Part shown: positions 28,901-35,404 of the stretch, one piece after another | Numbering within the stretch: position 1 is the stretch's first letter | Layout: every line of letters starts with the position of its first letter | From: Nocardioides sediminis | Lineage (GTDB): Bacteria; Actinomycetota; Actinomycetes; Propionibacteriales; Nocardioidaceae | Length of the DNA: 64,000 nt | Direction: 5' to 3' | NCBI RefSeq assembly: GCF_003047295.1 | Contig: NZ_PZYZ01000002.1 | Location: 124,001-188,000 of the forward strand | Notes under the pieces: model-generated | Told to the model about the DNA's origin: nothing | Databases searched by the model: none | The model's input: the letters and a program-made list of their open reading frames with translations, nothing else | Translations under genes and position numbers: made by a program

Positions 28901-29139
28901 GCTGCACCAACGACCGGTGCGGGTTCCTCGGCATCCGTGTCGAGGGTGCGCGCGAGAACTTCGGCTGCCAGGTGACCACCTCGACCGCCAACCAGAACCT
29001 CTACAAGTACCAGCCCAACATGTCCAACGGTGAGACCGTCACCGACTGGGTGTTCGACGCGGGCTACATCGAGGTCACGTGCGAGGCGGGCAAGGGCGGC
29101 CCCAACTACTTCAGGGTGAAGGCCGGACTCAGCTGGTGA
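22915..29139 (+). CDS. Giant anchored surface protein: propeller-like, Ig-like and FN3 repeats
   Basis: 2074 residues from a GTG. A basic N terminus and one helix (about 17-34) make it a type II membrane protein with the rest outside. Residues 45-360 look like a beta-propeller (GGIWVVNG-type strands). A charged linker (375-392) leads to about eleven Ig/cadherin-like units near residues 393, 486, 599, 694, 793, 904, 1000, 1095, 1182, 1292 and 1392, many opening with a Pro-rich strand and an NDxxP/DPDG turn. FN3 units start near 1491, 1582 and 1671. Two more beta domains and a Cys-rich end with a DGDDNPDND acidic loop close it. No LPXTG signal. Similar giant proteins occur beside MoxR-DUF58 genes in actinobacteria; function unknown, perhaps adhesion or wall scaffold. 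Confidence 0.88.
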   Translation: MARVGFLRRHRAAIASNTALVIAAGAVLAYAVSADGYQAHEAELNDGGIWVVNGKEGLHGRINKPINQLDSVVFADRGDLPLDVVQDGAAVLAVDERASTAQVIKPSTSELDSTGRISVPTTGDLQLAGGTLASVDAETGGLWAARVDTVSGASLVSEVDRQSDPVEEVGEGAALAVSQAGTAVVTSAEERTVTYLVAREGDFADPRTEDLPDASGEPTAVTTVGETVVTLDAGTGTLAVLGGPTATVPEDSVLQQAGPSADAVLVASRGSLMSVDLGSGRVTVVTEGVNGQATEPVRLGACEYAAWSGGLGTVAVRCGDDEPTVSTLGGKGRDLAFRVNRGEIVLNDGTTGSVWDVEDLEPQKIDNWNAFTASKKVEDQDKKNEEQSTGDRRPPKAKPDQYGARPGRTTVLHPLDNDSAPDGRLLSIVEVDEPTGGAQAEISPDGQTIVLSLPEDARDTSFAYFIDDGRDSSDNAVISVDVRGPGENRPPGVRDGYEAPVFRVPAAGALSVPVLADWRDDDDGDTVVLDSAVALGGQQTGAVARTTSDGRIRFTAPRDGGEPVRVQYAVTDGRSAPVERAITFQVQDKLDQDAFEADAQPDVVRGEVGQPIKIRPLLNDLPGSDPSTPETELALGGKLPGQSGATIRTDLENGIITFTGSKAGTFFLDYDAAYGNAPLDGSTIRVDVQPARGDRDPVAMPDSLTVYGQSAAIVDVLANDLDPAGGLLAVQRAEANDPDQLDVAIIDGRWLRISARQGALSPNPQLVSYTISNGPSSSVEGEVSVSLRPAPKDNSPVTASDRVHVRAGTSVTAPVLDNDLSPSGDRLSLLGDVVEGAPGELEVIAPLDVKGDVGRAFVSGRTVRYVAPPDIKQRDSFQIPYVAANTTGQTSPGRLTVIITPADAPNTAPEPPTLESRVVSGDTVKVRLPGSGVDPDGDPVTIAGITSAPRKGRLVAFGGNYLEYQAYPRTVGTDEFEYSVVDTQGAAASGTVRVVVVPPEEPQSPLAVDDQLTVEPRRTATFDPFANDFVAPGDDVQIELVDPPAGVSLDDETSLVTVPAPERLDAAAVTVVYEITNGIDRSRAVMRLETAENFNNPPVLYDAFGRADDSESVTVDVLDGAYDPDGRADDLRVAEVLGDPEVARIDGDRVKANRAASPLVVPFRVEDADGASATASLYVPPTGTGIPYVKPDALIELERGGRASGKLEDYVVNPSGGTLRLTGKRAVNASPAALQPAPDGERGFTIESDAEYRGPGALLLEVTTATDPSGNEDPQDPADGYTALLSVPVQVGDDTPELTCPETTIPIAAGQVYDLDIGSLCNVWTLDPGDVDDLVYDGTFTQSVQGVSVAGTGSPVLRVSADEGATEGGTAVLSVTAGNSNAEQIRFRLDDAPPPSLLPIRVDDLEAGQSRTYDLAPYLEPGVSRPDPTVVSVDPLGGSGVTASASGSSVTLKAGPDAQGTSAFRIVMSDVSDSRSRERTAEGRIQFEVRGTPGAPGPPRPYPSQQSQKISMGWEPPSDDGGSPITHYVVQEQRYGKEITCRTNECDFGGLDNGKRYTFKVAAVNKVGRGEWSSVSKSAFADTAPGRVDDIRMKTRGDHTITIAWKPPTTVTSKVLSYHVTWLGGEQTVPGDQTSLLVGGLDNNTQYSFTIKALNKVGYAPPRTSDPFQPLGTPAPPGTPTVADLESGLDRTSVRVTWPSTLPEGPGDTLYTVSYSTGQGAANVPGCVKVQALTCVHSGVEYDGSTYAYTVRAHNVANTSGPSQPATFQAVGRPAAWGAWAVAPTGADQQLRVTATAPDSRGAQSIASILVGGQVVWTNSVKAGAGISEVVPTSTNEAPAQVQLRMCNEFASQGGCSYSDAKTAQSYGPLRSNHLNQPTASVNGLNVVWTISGTSNGDAAIAGVSIDGGPEEAVRLGGPGQFSFTRSMTVADFNRRTDVRVRLYDDAPSGRGEAYASAGTESGDPPPPTVNIYKQRSCNDGDDNPDNDCSNLGQFGCTNDRCGFLGIRVEGARENFGCQVTTSTANQNLYKYQPNMSNGETVTDWVFDAGYIEVTCEAGKGGPNYFRVKAGLSW

Positions 29140-29173
29140 CCCCGACGCACATCCACTCACGACAGGAAGCCCC

Positions 29174-30142
29174 ATGACGATCTCGCACGAGCAGGCCGAC
29201 TGGTTCAAGCAGACCTTCGACCAGCTGACCGACAACATGGAGAAGGCCGTGCTGGGCAAGCGGCACGTCGTACGCCTGGCGCTGACCTGCCTGCTCTCCG
29301 AGGGCCACATCCTCCTCGAGGACTTCCCCGGCACCGGCAAGACGATGCTGGCCCGGGCGCTGGCCAACACCGTGCAGGGCAGCCACGCCCGCATCCAGTT
29401 CACCCCCGACCTGCTGCCCTCGGACGTCACCGGTGTGACGGTCTACGACCAGCACAAGGGCACCTTCGACTTCCACCCCGGCCCGATCTTCCACTCGATC
29501 GTGCTGGCCGACGAGATCAACCGGGCCTCGCCCAAGACGCAGTCCGCGCTGCTGGAGGTCATGGAGGAGGGGCGGGTCACCGTCGACGGGGTGGCGCACC
29601 CGGTGGGCCAGCCGTTCCTCGTGATCGCCACCCAGAACCCCATCGAGCAGGCCGGCACCTACCGCCTGCCCGAGGCCCAGCTCGACCGCTTCCTGATGAA
29701 GACGTCCATGGGCTACCCCGACCGGGCCGCCACCATCGAGCTGCTCGTCAACGCGGCGGTGCGCGACCGCGCCTCGCTCGTCACGCCGGTCATCACCGCC
29801 GCGACGATCACCCAGATGAGCAAGCTGGCCGACGACGTCTACGTCGACCCGGCCGTCGTGGGGTACGTCGCGGAGCTGGCCGAGGAGTCGCGTCGCCAGC
29901 CGCACGTCAAGCTCGGTCTCTCCGCGCGCGGCTGCCTGGCGTTCATCCGGGTCGCCAAGACCTGGGCCGCCGCCGACGGCCGAGACCACGTCGTGCCCGA
30001 CGACATCAAGGAGCTCGCCGAGCCGGTGCTGTCGCACCGCCTGCTCCTCGACGCCGAGGCGCAGTTCAGCGGCGTCAGCGTCCAGACCGTCATCGGTCGC
30101 CTCCTCGACGGCGTCGCACCGCCCACCGACCGGGTGGCCTGA
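29174..30142 (+). CDS. MoxR-family AAA+ ATPase (second copy)
   Basis: 322 residues. Walker A DFPGTGKTM, Walker B VLADEINRASPKTQSALLE and the TQNPIEQAGTYRLPEAQLDR element are intact. It follows the giant-protein gene by 34 bp with an AGGAAG site, and leads into DUF58. It presumably powers the assembly or activation of the DUF58/transglutaminase-like membrane partners (inference from the MoxR family). Confidence 0.93.
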   Translation: MTISHEQADWFKQTFDQLTDNMEKAVLGKRHVVRLALTCLLSEGHILLEDFPGTGKTMLARALANTVQGSHARIQFTPDLLPSDVTGVTVYDQHKGTFDFHPGPIFHSIVLADEINRASPKTQSALLEVMEEGRVTVDGVAHPVGQPFLVIATQNPIEQAGTYRLPEAQLDRFLMKTSMGYPDRAATIELLVNAAVRDRASLVTPVITAATITQMSKLADDVYVDPAVVGYVAELAEESRRQPHVKLGLSARGCLAFIRVAKTWAAADGRDHVVPDDIKELAEPVLSHRLLLDAEAQFSGVSVQTVIGRLLDGVAPPTDRVA

Positions 30143-30149
30143 CCCGACG

Positions 30150-31328
30150 ATGGATCGAGTGACGGAGACGCTGGGCATCGTCCGGCCCACGGGCTGGCTG
30201 GTCCTCGGCATCGGACTGGGCGCGGCGTACGTCGCGACCCTGGCGGGCTGGCGGGAGATGGGCGTCCTGGCCGCAGCCTGCCTGCTGCTGCTGGCGCTCG
30301 CGGCGCCGTTCCTGCTCGGGCGCACCTCCGTGGACGTCGACCTGCGCCTCGAGCCCGAGCGGGTCGCCGCCGGCGACTCGGTCGCGGCGGGCGTGGTCGT
30401 GCGCAACATCGCCTCCGGGCGGCTGCTGCCCACGACCCTCGAGGTGCCCGTGGGGTCGTCCACCCACCGCTACGGCATCGGCTCGCTGCCGGCCGGGGGA
30501 GTGCACGAGGAGTCCTTCACCATCCGCACGGAGCGTCGCGGCGTCATCCGGGTGGGCCCGGCCACCACCCGGCGCGGCGACCCGGTCGGCATCTTCTCCC
30601 GCGACATGGTGTGGACGCCGGTGCGCGAGGTGCTCGTCCGCCCGCCCATGGTGCCGCTGGACTCCCTGGGTGCCGGCCTGCTCCGCGACCTCGAGGGTGT
30701 CTCCACCGACGCGGTCTCGCAGAGCGACCTGGCCTTCCACGCGCTGCGCGAGTACGTCCCGGGTGACGACCTGCGTCACATCCACTGGCGCTCGTCGGCC
30801 AAGGTGATGGCCTCCACCGGCGAGTCCGCGCTCCTCGTCCGGCAGTACCTCGACACCCGGCGCAGCCATGCGGCGATCGTCGTGGACGACCAGCGCTCGT
30901 CCTGGAGGAGCGACGACGAGTTCGAGGACGCCATGTCGGTGGCCGCGTCGGTCGCGGTCCGCGCCGTCCTCGACGAGTTCGACGTCTCCTTCGTGTGCGG
31001 CGAGACCGCATCGACCGGTGCGGACGGCCACCTCGCGCTCGACGCGGTGTGCCGGGCCGACTTCGGCGAGACCGGGATCGTGGCGGCCGGACGGCGCGCG
31101 ACGCTCGTGGCTCCCGACTGCAGCCTGCTCTTCCTCGTGGGCGGCGCCGACACCTCCTTCACCGACCTGCTCCGCGCCTCGGCCGCCTTCCCGCCCGAGG
31201 TGCGCCGGTTCGCCGTCGTGCTCGACCCCGAGGGCAGCAGCCGGGTGACCGAGACCGGCGGGCTCCCGGTCCTGCACCTCGCCGCCAAGGAGGACCTCGG
31301 CGGCCTGCTCCTGTGGAGCCTGCGATGA
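30150..31328 (+). CDS. DUF58 domain protein, second MoxR module
   Basis: 392 residues. Two adjacent helices (about 14-58) anchor it; the signature HALREYVPGDDLRHIHWRSSAK and a VWA-like domain (AAIVVDDQRSSW) follow. Seven bases separate it from moxR. Its stop overlaps the ATG of a 25-codon ORF (ATGA at 31325) rather than the next large gene. Confidence 0.9.
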   Translation: MDRVTETLGIVRPTGWLVLGIGLGAAYVATLAGWREMGVLAAACLLLLALAAPFLLGRTSVDVDLRLEPERVAAGDSVAAGVVVRNIASGRLLPTTLEVPVGSSTHRYGIGSLPAGGVHEESFTIRTERRGVIRVGPATTRRGDPVGIFSRDMVWTPVREVLVRPPMVPLDSLGAGLLRDLEGVSTDAVSQSDLAFHALREYVPGDDLRHIHWRSSAKVMASTGESALLVRQYLDTRRSHAAIVVDDQRSSWRSDDEFEDAMSVAASVAVRAVLDEFDVSFVCGETASTGADGHLALDAVCRADFGETGIVAAGRRATLVAPDCSLLFLVGGADTSFTDLLRASAAFPPEVRRFAVVLDPEGSSRVTETGGLPVLHLAAKEDLGGLLLWSLR

Positions 31329-31402
31329 ACCTCACCCCACGACGTTCTCCGTCTCCTCCGCTCCGCTCCTCCGCCGGACAACGCCGCGGGGGCCCCGAGT
31401 GA
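31325..31402 (+). CDS. 25-residue bridging mini-ORF
   Basis: ATG at 31325 overlaps the DUF58 stop by 4 bp, and the TGA at 31400-31402 overlaps the GTG of the next gene by 4 bp (GTGA at 31399). The peptide, starting MNLTPRRSPSP, is basic and Pro/Ser-rich with no known family. The double overlap suggests either a coupling ORF that carries ribosomes to the transglutaminase-like gene, or a 5' remnant of that gene. Expression is unproven. Confidence 0.4.
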   Translation: MNLTPRRSPSPPLRSSAGQRRGGPE

Positions 31403-33744
31403 GCCACGTCGACACCCAGACCCGCACCCGGCCGAGCCACCTCGTCCCCGACGGCCGAGCCGTCGTCGACCTGGCGTTCGTCCTCCTGCTCACCGGCGTG
31501 GCCCTGGCCGGACTGGCCACCTCGTTCACCGGCTGGTCGTTCCTGGTCGTCGGCATGACCGGCGCCGTCCTCGCGGTCGTCGTCACCCACCTGTCCCGCG
31601 CCCTGGGCTGGCCGTTGGTCGCGCCGGTCCTGGTCCTCGGCCTGGTCTTCTTCCTGCTCGGAGGACCGCTGACCCTGCGCTCGGTGGGGGACACGGCCTT
31701 CGTCCCCGGCGGCGAGACGCTCTCCAGGCTCGTCGACCAGGCCATCCACGGGTGGAAGGACCTGCTCACCACCCTGCCGCCCGTCGACGGGGACGGCCCG
31801 TTGCTGGTCCTGCCCTGGCTGCTCGGGCTCGTCGCGGGCGTGCTGGGCACCACGCTGGCGCACCTGCGCCTGCGGCGGGCCTGGTTGACCGCCCTGCTGC
31901 CGGTGCTCGGGCTCACCGCGGTGCTGGCGACCGTGATCCTGCTCGGCGTCCGGCACCCGCAGTCGCTGGTCCTGCAGGGGTCTGTCTTCGCCGGCCTCGC
32001 GCTCGGCTGGCTCGCGCTGCGCTCCCGCCGGGCCTCGGCCAGCGTCCACGGCGGCACGTCGGGCTGGGGCCGCCTGGTCGTCGGCGCCGGAATGGTCGCG
32101 CTGGCCTCGGCGCTCGCCGTACCGGCCTCGGGACTCGTCATGGACGAGGACGCCGACCGCAGCGTGGTGCGCAACTGGGTCGAGCCGCCGTTCGACATCG
32201 GCCGCTACCCCTCGCCGCTGGCCGGCTTCCGCAAGTACGTCGACCTCCTCGGCAAGAAGGACGCGGCCAACGTCCACGACCGCACCCTGTTCACCATCGA
32301 GGGCGCCCCGGCGGGCACGCGCGTGAGGTTCGCGGCGATGGACCACTACGACGGGATGGTGTGGGGCGCCTCCGACAACGCGCTGCCCGAGCCGGCCGCC
32401 GACTCCTTCCAGCGGGTCTCGTCGACCATCGACAACCCGGTCGAGGGGGAGGAGTTCGAGGCCACCGTCACGATCGGGGAGGCGTACGACGGGGTGTGGC
32501 TGCCCACGATCGGCGCGCTCCAGTCGCTGGACTTCCGCATCGGGGACCCCGCCGGCAAGGCCGAGGCGTTCCGCTACAACCTGGCCACGTCCACGGCCGT
32601 GGTGCCCACCGGGCTCCACGAGGGCGACACCTACACCTTCACGGCGGTCGCCCCCGACGACGCCCTGGACGAGACCACGGTGGCCTCGGACGCGGCGGTG
32701 CCGCCGCCCGAGGGCACGACGTTCCTCAAGGCGCCGGCCGCCCAGTGGTCGGCCAAGGCGACCACCCCGATCGAGCGGGTCCGGGCCATCGCCGAGCACC
32801 TGCGCCGGGAGGGCAAGTACTCCGACGGCGTCCGCAAGTCCGAGCAGGTCCACCACCCCGGCCACAGCATCCGGCGGCTCGGCGAGCAGTTCCTCGCGGC
32901 GCAGCAGATCGTCGGCAACGACGAGCAGTACGCCGCCGCGATGGCCCTGCTCGCCGGCGAGGTGGGGGTGCCGGCGCGGGTCGTGCTGGGTGCCGAGGTG
33001 CCCGAGGACGGCGTCGTCACCGGCAAGGACGTCTCGGCGTGGGTCGAGCTGCGTGCGGCCGACGGGTCCTGGCGGACGCTGCCCACCGAGGCCTTCATGT
33101 CCGACGAGCCGCCGGCCGACGAGCTGCCGGAGACCAACACCCCGATGACCGGCACCATCGTCCCGCCGCCGGCGCCGATCCCGCCGCCGTCCGACGCCGG
33201 CGACCAGAGCGATGCCGACCTCAAGGAGCGCAAGGCGGACAAGAAGGACGCCGACGAGGAGGACGAGGAGTCGGTCGTCGACCGGCTGCCCGGCTGGGTC
33301 CGGGTCGTCGTGACCTACGTCGGCGGGCCGCTCCTGGCGGTGCTGCTCCTCGTCGGCGCGATCGTGGGCCTCAAGCTGCTCCGCCGCCACCGTCGCCGCA
33401 ACGCCGCCAGCGTCTCGGCCCGCTTCGTCGGGGCCTGGCGCGAGCTCGTGGACCAGGCCCGCGACCTCGGGCAGCCCGTGCCGCTGGGACCGACCGTCAC
33501 CCGGCGCGAGCAGTCCGGGTCGATCGGCTCCGAGCAGGCCGGCCCCCTCGCCCGGCGGGCCGACAGCTTCGTCTTCGGGCCGAGCGTGCCCGAGGCCGGC
33601 GCCGCGGCGTCGTACTGGGAGAGCGTGGACGCGGAGCGTCGCCGGATGAGGCGCGCGCTGGGTCGCCGGCAGCGGTTCCTGGCGGCGGTCAACCTGCGGT
33701 CCCTGCGTCCCACGACCCCGAGGGTGCGCCGCCGGTCACGATGA
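31399..33744 (+). CDS. Transglutaminase-fold (TgpA-like) membrane protein lacking the catalytic triad
   Basis: 781 residues from a GTG. About six N-terminal helices (residues 25-250) precede an external transglutaminase-like domain (about 440-575), a Pro/Asp/Lys-rich linker, one more helix (about 634-656) and a DUF4129-like cytoplasmic tail. The core motifs align with TgpA enzymes, but the Cys position is Asp508 (VGNDEQYAAAMALLA), the His position is Ser546 (DVSAWVEL), and the usual DPT Asp is Leu561 (WRTLPTEA). It should therefore not be a working transglutaminase/protease; a structural or binding role is more likely. Confidence 0.85.
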   Translation: MSHVDTQTRTRPSHLVPDGRAVVDLAFVLLLTGVALAGLATSFTGWSFLVVGMTGAVLAVVVTHLSRALGWPLVAPVLVLGLVFFLLGGPLTLRSVGDTAFVPGGETLSRLVDQAIHGWKDLLTTLPPVDGDGPLLVLPWLLGLVAGVLGTTLAHLRLRRAWLTALLPVLGLTAVLATVILLGVRHPQSLVLQGSVFAGLALGWLALRSRRASASVHGGTSGWGRLVVGAGMVALASALAVPASGLVMDEDADRSVVRNWVEPPFDIGRYPSPLAGFRKYVDLLGKKDAANVHDRTLFTIEGAPAGTRVRFAAMDHYDGMVWGASDNALPEPAADSFQRVSSTIDNPVEGEEFEATVTIGEAYDGVWLPTIGALQSLDFRIGDPAGKAEAFRYNLATSTAVVPTGLHEGDTYTFTAVAPDDALDETTVASDAAVPPPEGTTFLKAPAAQWSAKATTPIERVRAIAEHLRREGKYSDGVRKSEQVHHPGHSIRRLGEQFLAAQQIVGNDEQYAAAMALLAGEVGVPARVVLGAEVPEDGVVTGKDVSAWVELRAADGSWRTLPTEAFMSDEPPADELPETNTPMTGTIVPPPAPIPPPSDAGDQSDADLKERKADKKDADEEDEESVVDRLPGWVRVVVTYVGGPLLAVLLLVGAIVGLKLLRRHRRRNAASVSARFVGAWRELVDQARDLGQPVPLGPTVTRREQSGSIGSEQAGPLARRADSFVFGPSVPEAGAAASYWESVDAERRRMRRALGRRQRFLAAVNLRSLRPTTPRVRRRSR

Positions 33745-33775
33745 TTGGTCTTTTGGGAGAGCGCCTGACTAAACT
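33745..33775 (+). promoter_or_regulatory. Candidate infA promoter
   Basis: TTGGTC (33745-33750) and TAAACT (33770-33775) are separated by 19 bp, slightly long. Transcription from here gives infA a leader of about 220 nt. Confidence 0.4.
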
Positions 33776-33824
33776 GGCGTGTCGGCCCAACGTGGGTTGC
33801 GTTTCGTGGTGCCTCGCGGCTGCC

Positions 33825-33955
33825 TGATCACGCTCGACCGTCCTGGACGGCGGTCGGTGTCGTGCCTGGGATGAGGCACCCGGGACCACTGCACGAGGTC
33901 CACCGGTCCCCACGGACCGGAGGTTCCCGGGCCACCCGCGCCACCCACGTGGCGC
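33825..33955 (+). promoter_or_regulatory. Structured infA leader with tandem hairpins
   Basis: Four stems follow one another: an imperfect one at about 33825-33847 (CCGTC/GACGG core), 33862-33867 with 33874-33879 (GTGCCT/AGGCAC), 33903-33909 with 33914-33920 (CCGGTCC/GGACCGG) and 33938-33944 with 33949-33955 (GCGCCAC/GTGGCGC). The last two are perfect 7-bp stems with the same CCAC loop. The 254-bp gap has no gene. Function unknown; a cis-regulatory RNA is possible. Confidence 0.5.
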
Positions 33956-33998
33956 GGTGCACCAACGGTAGACACACGACCAACAGATTGTGGAGGAC

Positions 33999-34220
33999 AT
34001 GCCGAAGAAAGAAGGCGTGATCGAACTCGAGGGCTCCGTCGTGGAGGCCCTTCCGAATGCCATGTTCCGGGTCGAGCTGACCAACGGACACAAGGTCCTC
34101 GCCCACATCAGCGGCAAGATGCGTCAGCACTACATCCGGATCCTCCCCGAGGACCGCGTGGTGGTGGAGCTGTCCCCCTACGACCTGACCCGCGGTCGGA
34201 TCGTCTACCGCTACAAGTGA
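33999..34220 (+). CDS. infA: Translation initiation factor IF-1
   Basis: 73 residues, [20 protein letters not shown] to IVYRYK, an S1-type OB-fold that occupies the A site during initiation. The ATG at 33999 gives the canonical length; a GTG at 33990 would add three residues. GGAGG ends only two bases before this ATG, unusually close, so initiation may be weak or assisted. Confidence 0.96.
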   Translation: MPKKEGVIELEGSVVEALPNAMFRVELTNGHKVLAHISGKMRQHYIRILPEDRVVVELSPYDLTRGRIVYRYK

Positions 34221-34245
34221 CCAGCCGATCCGAAAGGTCCTTCTG

Positions 34246-34359
34246 ATGAAGGTCAAGCCCAGCGTCAAGCCGATGTGCGACAAGTGCAAGGTCATCCGTC
34301 GTCACGGCCGCGTCATGGTCATCTGCGAGAACCCGCGCCACAAGCAGCGGCAAGGCTGA
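34246..34359 (+). CDS. rpmJ: 50S ribosomal protein L36
   Basis: 37 residues, [20 protein letters not shown] to KQRQG, too short for many gene finders. The zinc ligands Cys11, Cys14, Cys27 and His32 are present, so this is the C+ form. GAAAGG precedes the ATG. It lies 25 bp after infA, as in most bacteria. Confidence 0.97.
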   Translation: MKVKPSVKPMCDKCKVIRRHGRVMVICENPRHKQRQG

Positions 34360-34404
34360 GCTGACGCTCCGCCCGCAGCACCCGACGTACCCAAACTGAA
34401 TAAC

Positions 34405-34482
34405 CACACAACGTGATCGCTAGCCCGGCCCCGCCGGCGCGAAGACACCTCCGGAGCAGTGGCCGGAGCCCGCAGGAGCGGG
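34405..34482 (+). promoter_or_regulatory. rpsM leader: shared motif and two adjacent hairpins
   Basis: The 170-bp gap before rpsM holds CACACAACGTGATCGCT (34405-34421), nearly repeated before rpsH, then CTCCGG/CCGGAG (34449-34454 with 34463-34468) directly followed by CCCGC/GCGGG (34469-34473 with 34478-34482, loop AGGA). Role unknown; leader structure of the alpha-operon part of the transcript is likely. Confidence 0.35.
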
Positions 34483-34529
34483 ACGCGACACGACCGAAAC
34501 CACTGTGAGCAACAGACAAGGAAAGCCAC

Positions 34530-34904
34530 ATGGCACGCCTCGTTGGTGTCGACCTCCCGCGCGACAAGCGCATCGAGATCGCTCTCACCTACATCTACGG
34601 CATCGGCCGTACCCGCGCCCAGCAGCTGCTCGCCGCGACCGGGGTCGACCCGAACGCGCGAGTCCACACGCTCGGCGACGAGGAGCTGGTCAAGCTCCGC
34701 GACGAGATCGAAGCCAACTTCAAGATCGAGGGTGACCTCCGTCGCGAGGTCCAGGCGGACATCCGTCGCAAGATCGAGATCGGCAGCTACCAGGGTCGCC
34801 GCCACCGCATGGGCCTCCCGGTCCGCGGTCAGCGCACCAAGACCAACGCGCGCACCCGCAAGGGTCCTAAGCGCACTGTCGCCGGCAAGAAGAAGGCGAA
34901 GTGA
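34530..34904 (+). CDS. rpsM: 30S ribosomal protein S13
   Basis: 124 residues, [20 protein letters not shown], with the helix-two-turn-helix and the basic tail [16 protein letters not shown] that reaches the P-site tRNA. S13 forms head-to-50S bridges. AAGGAAAG precedes the ATG. Confidence 0.98.
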   Translation: MARLVGVDLPRDKRIEIALTYIYGIGRTRAQQLLAATGVDPNARVHTLGDEELVKLRDEIEANFKIEGDLRREVQADIRRKIEIGSYQGRRHRMGLPVRGQRTKTNARTRKGPKRTVAGKKKAK

Positions 34905-34977
34905 CCCTGCGCTGACGCGCTGAGTCCCGCCCCTTCACTCGAAGCTTCCAGACCAGAACCTCACAGGAGATACCTGA

Positions 34978-35373
34978 ATGCCTCCCAAGAGCCGCGCGAC
35001 CAAGGTCCGCCGCAAGGAGAAGAAGAACGTCGCTCAGGGCGAAGCCCACATCAAGAGCACGTTCAACAACACCATCGTCACGATCACCGACCCCACTGGT
35101 GCGGTGATCTCGTGGGCCTCTGCCGGCACCGTCGGCTTCAAGGGCTCGCGCAAGTCCACGCCGTTCGCCGCGCAGATGGCAGCCGAGGCTGCGGGTCGTC
35201 GGGCGATGGAGCACGGGATGAAGAAGATCGACGTCTTCGTGAAGGGCCCGGGCTCGGGCCGCGAGACGGCGATCCGTTCGCTGGGTGCGATCGGCCTCGA
35301 GGTCGGCACCATCCAGGACGTCACCCCCACGCCCCACAACGGATGCCGGCCGCCCAAGCGCCGCCGCGTCTGA
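34978..35373 (+). CDS. rpsK: 30S ribosomal protein S11
   Basis: 131 residues with a Lys/Arg-rich N terminus and the conserved C-terminal [17 protein letters not shown]11 sits on the 30S platform by the mRNA exit. AGGAG site at the start. Confidence 0.98.
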   Translation: MPPKSRATKVRRKEKKNVAQGEAHIKSTFNNTIVTITDPTGAVISWASAGTVGFKGSRKSTPFAAQMAAEAAGRRAMEHGMKKIDVFVKGPGSGRETAIRSLGAIGLEVGTIQDVTPTPHNGCRPPKRRRV

Positions 35374-35404
35374 CCCGACACCCGAGAAAGAGAGACTTCC
35401 AGCC

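Noticed and set aside
28850..29139. LPXTG-type sorting signal at the end of the giant protein
   Set aside because: The C terminus is Cys-rich and ends VKAGLSW with no LPXTG/LAXTG, hydrophobic segment or basic tail, so it is not a likely substrate of the sortase at 45 kb.
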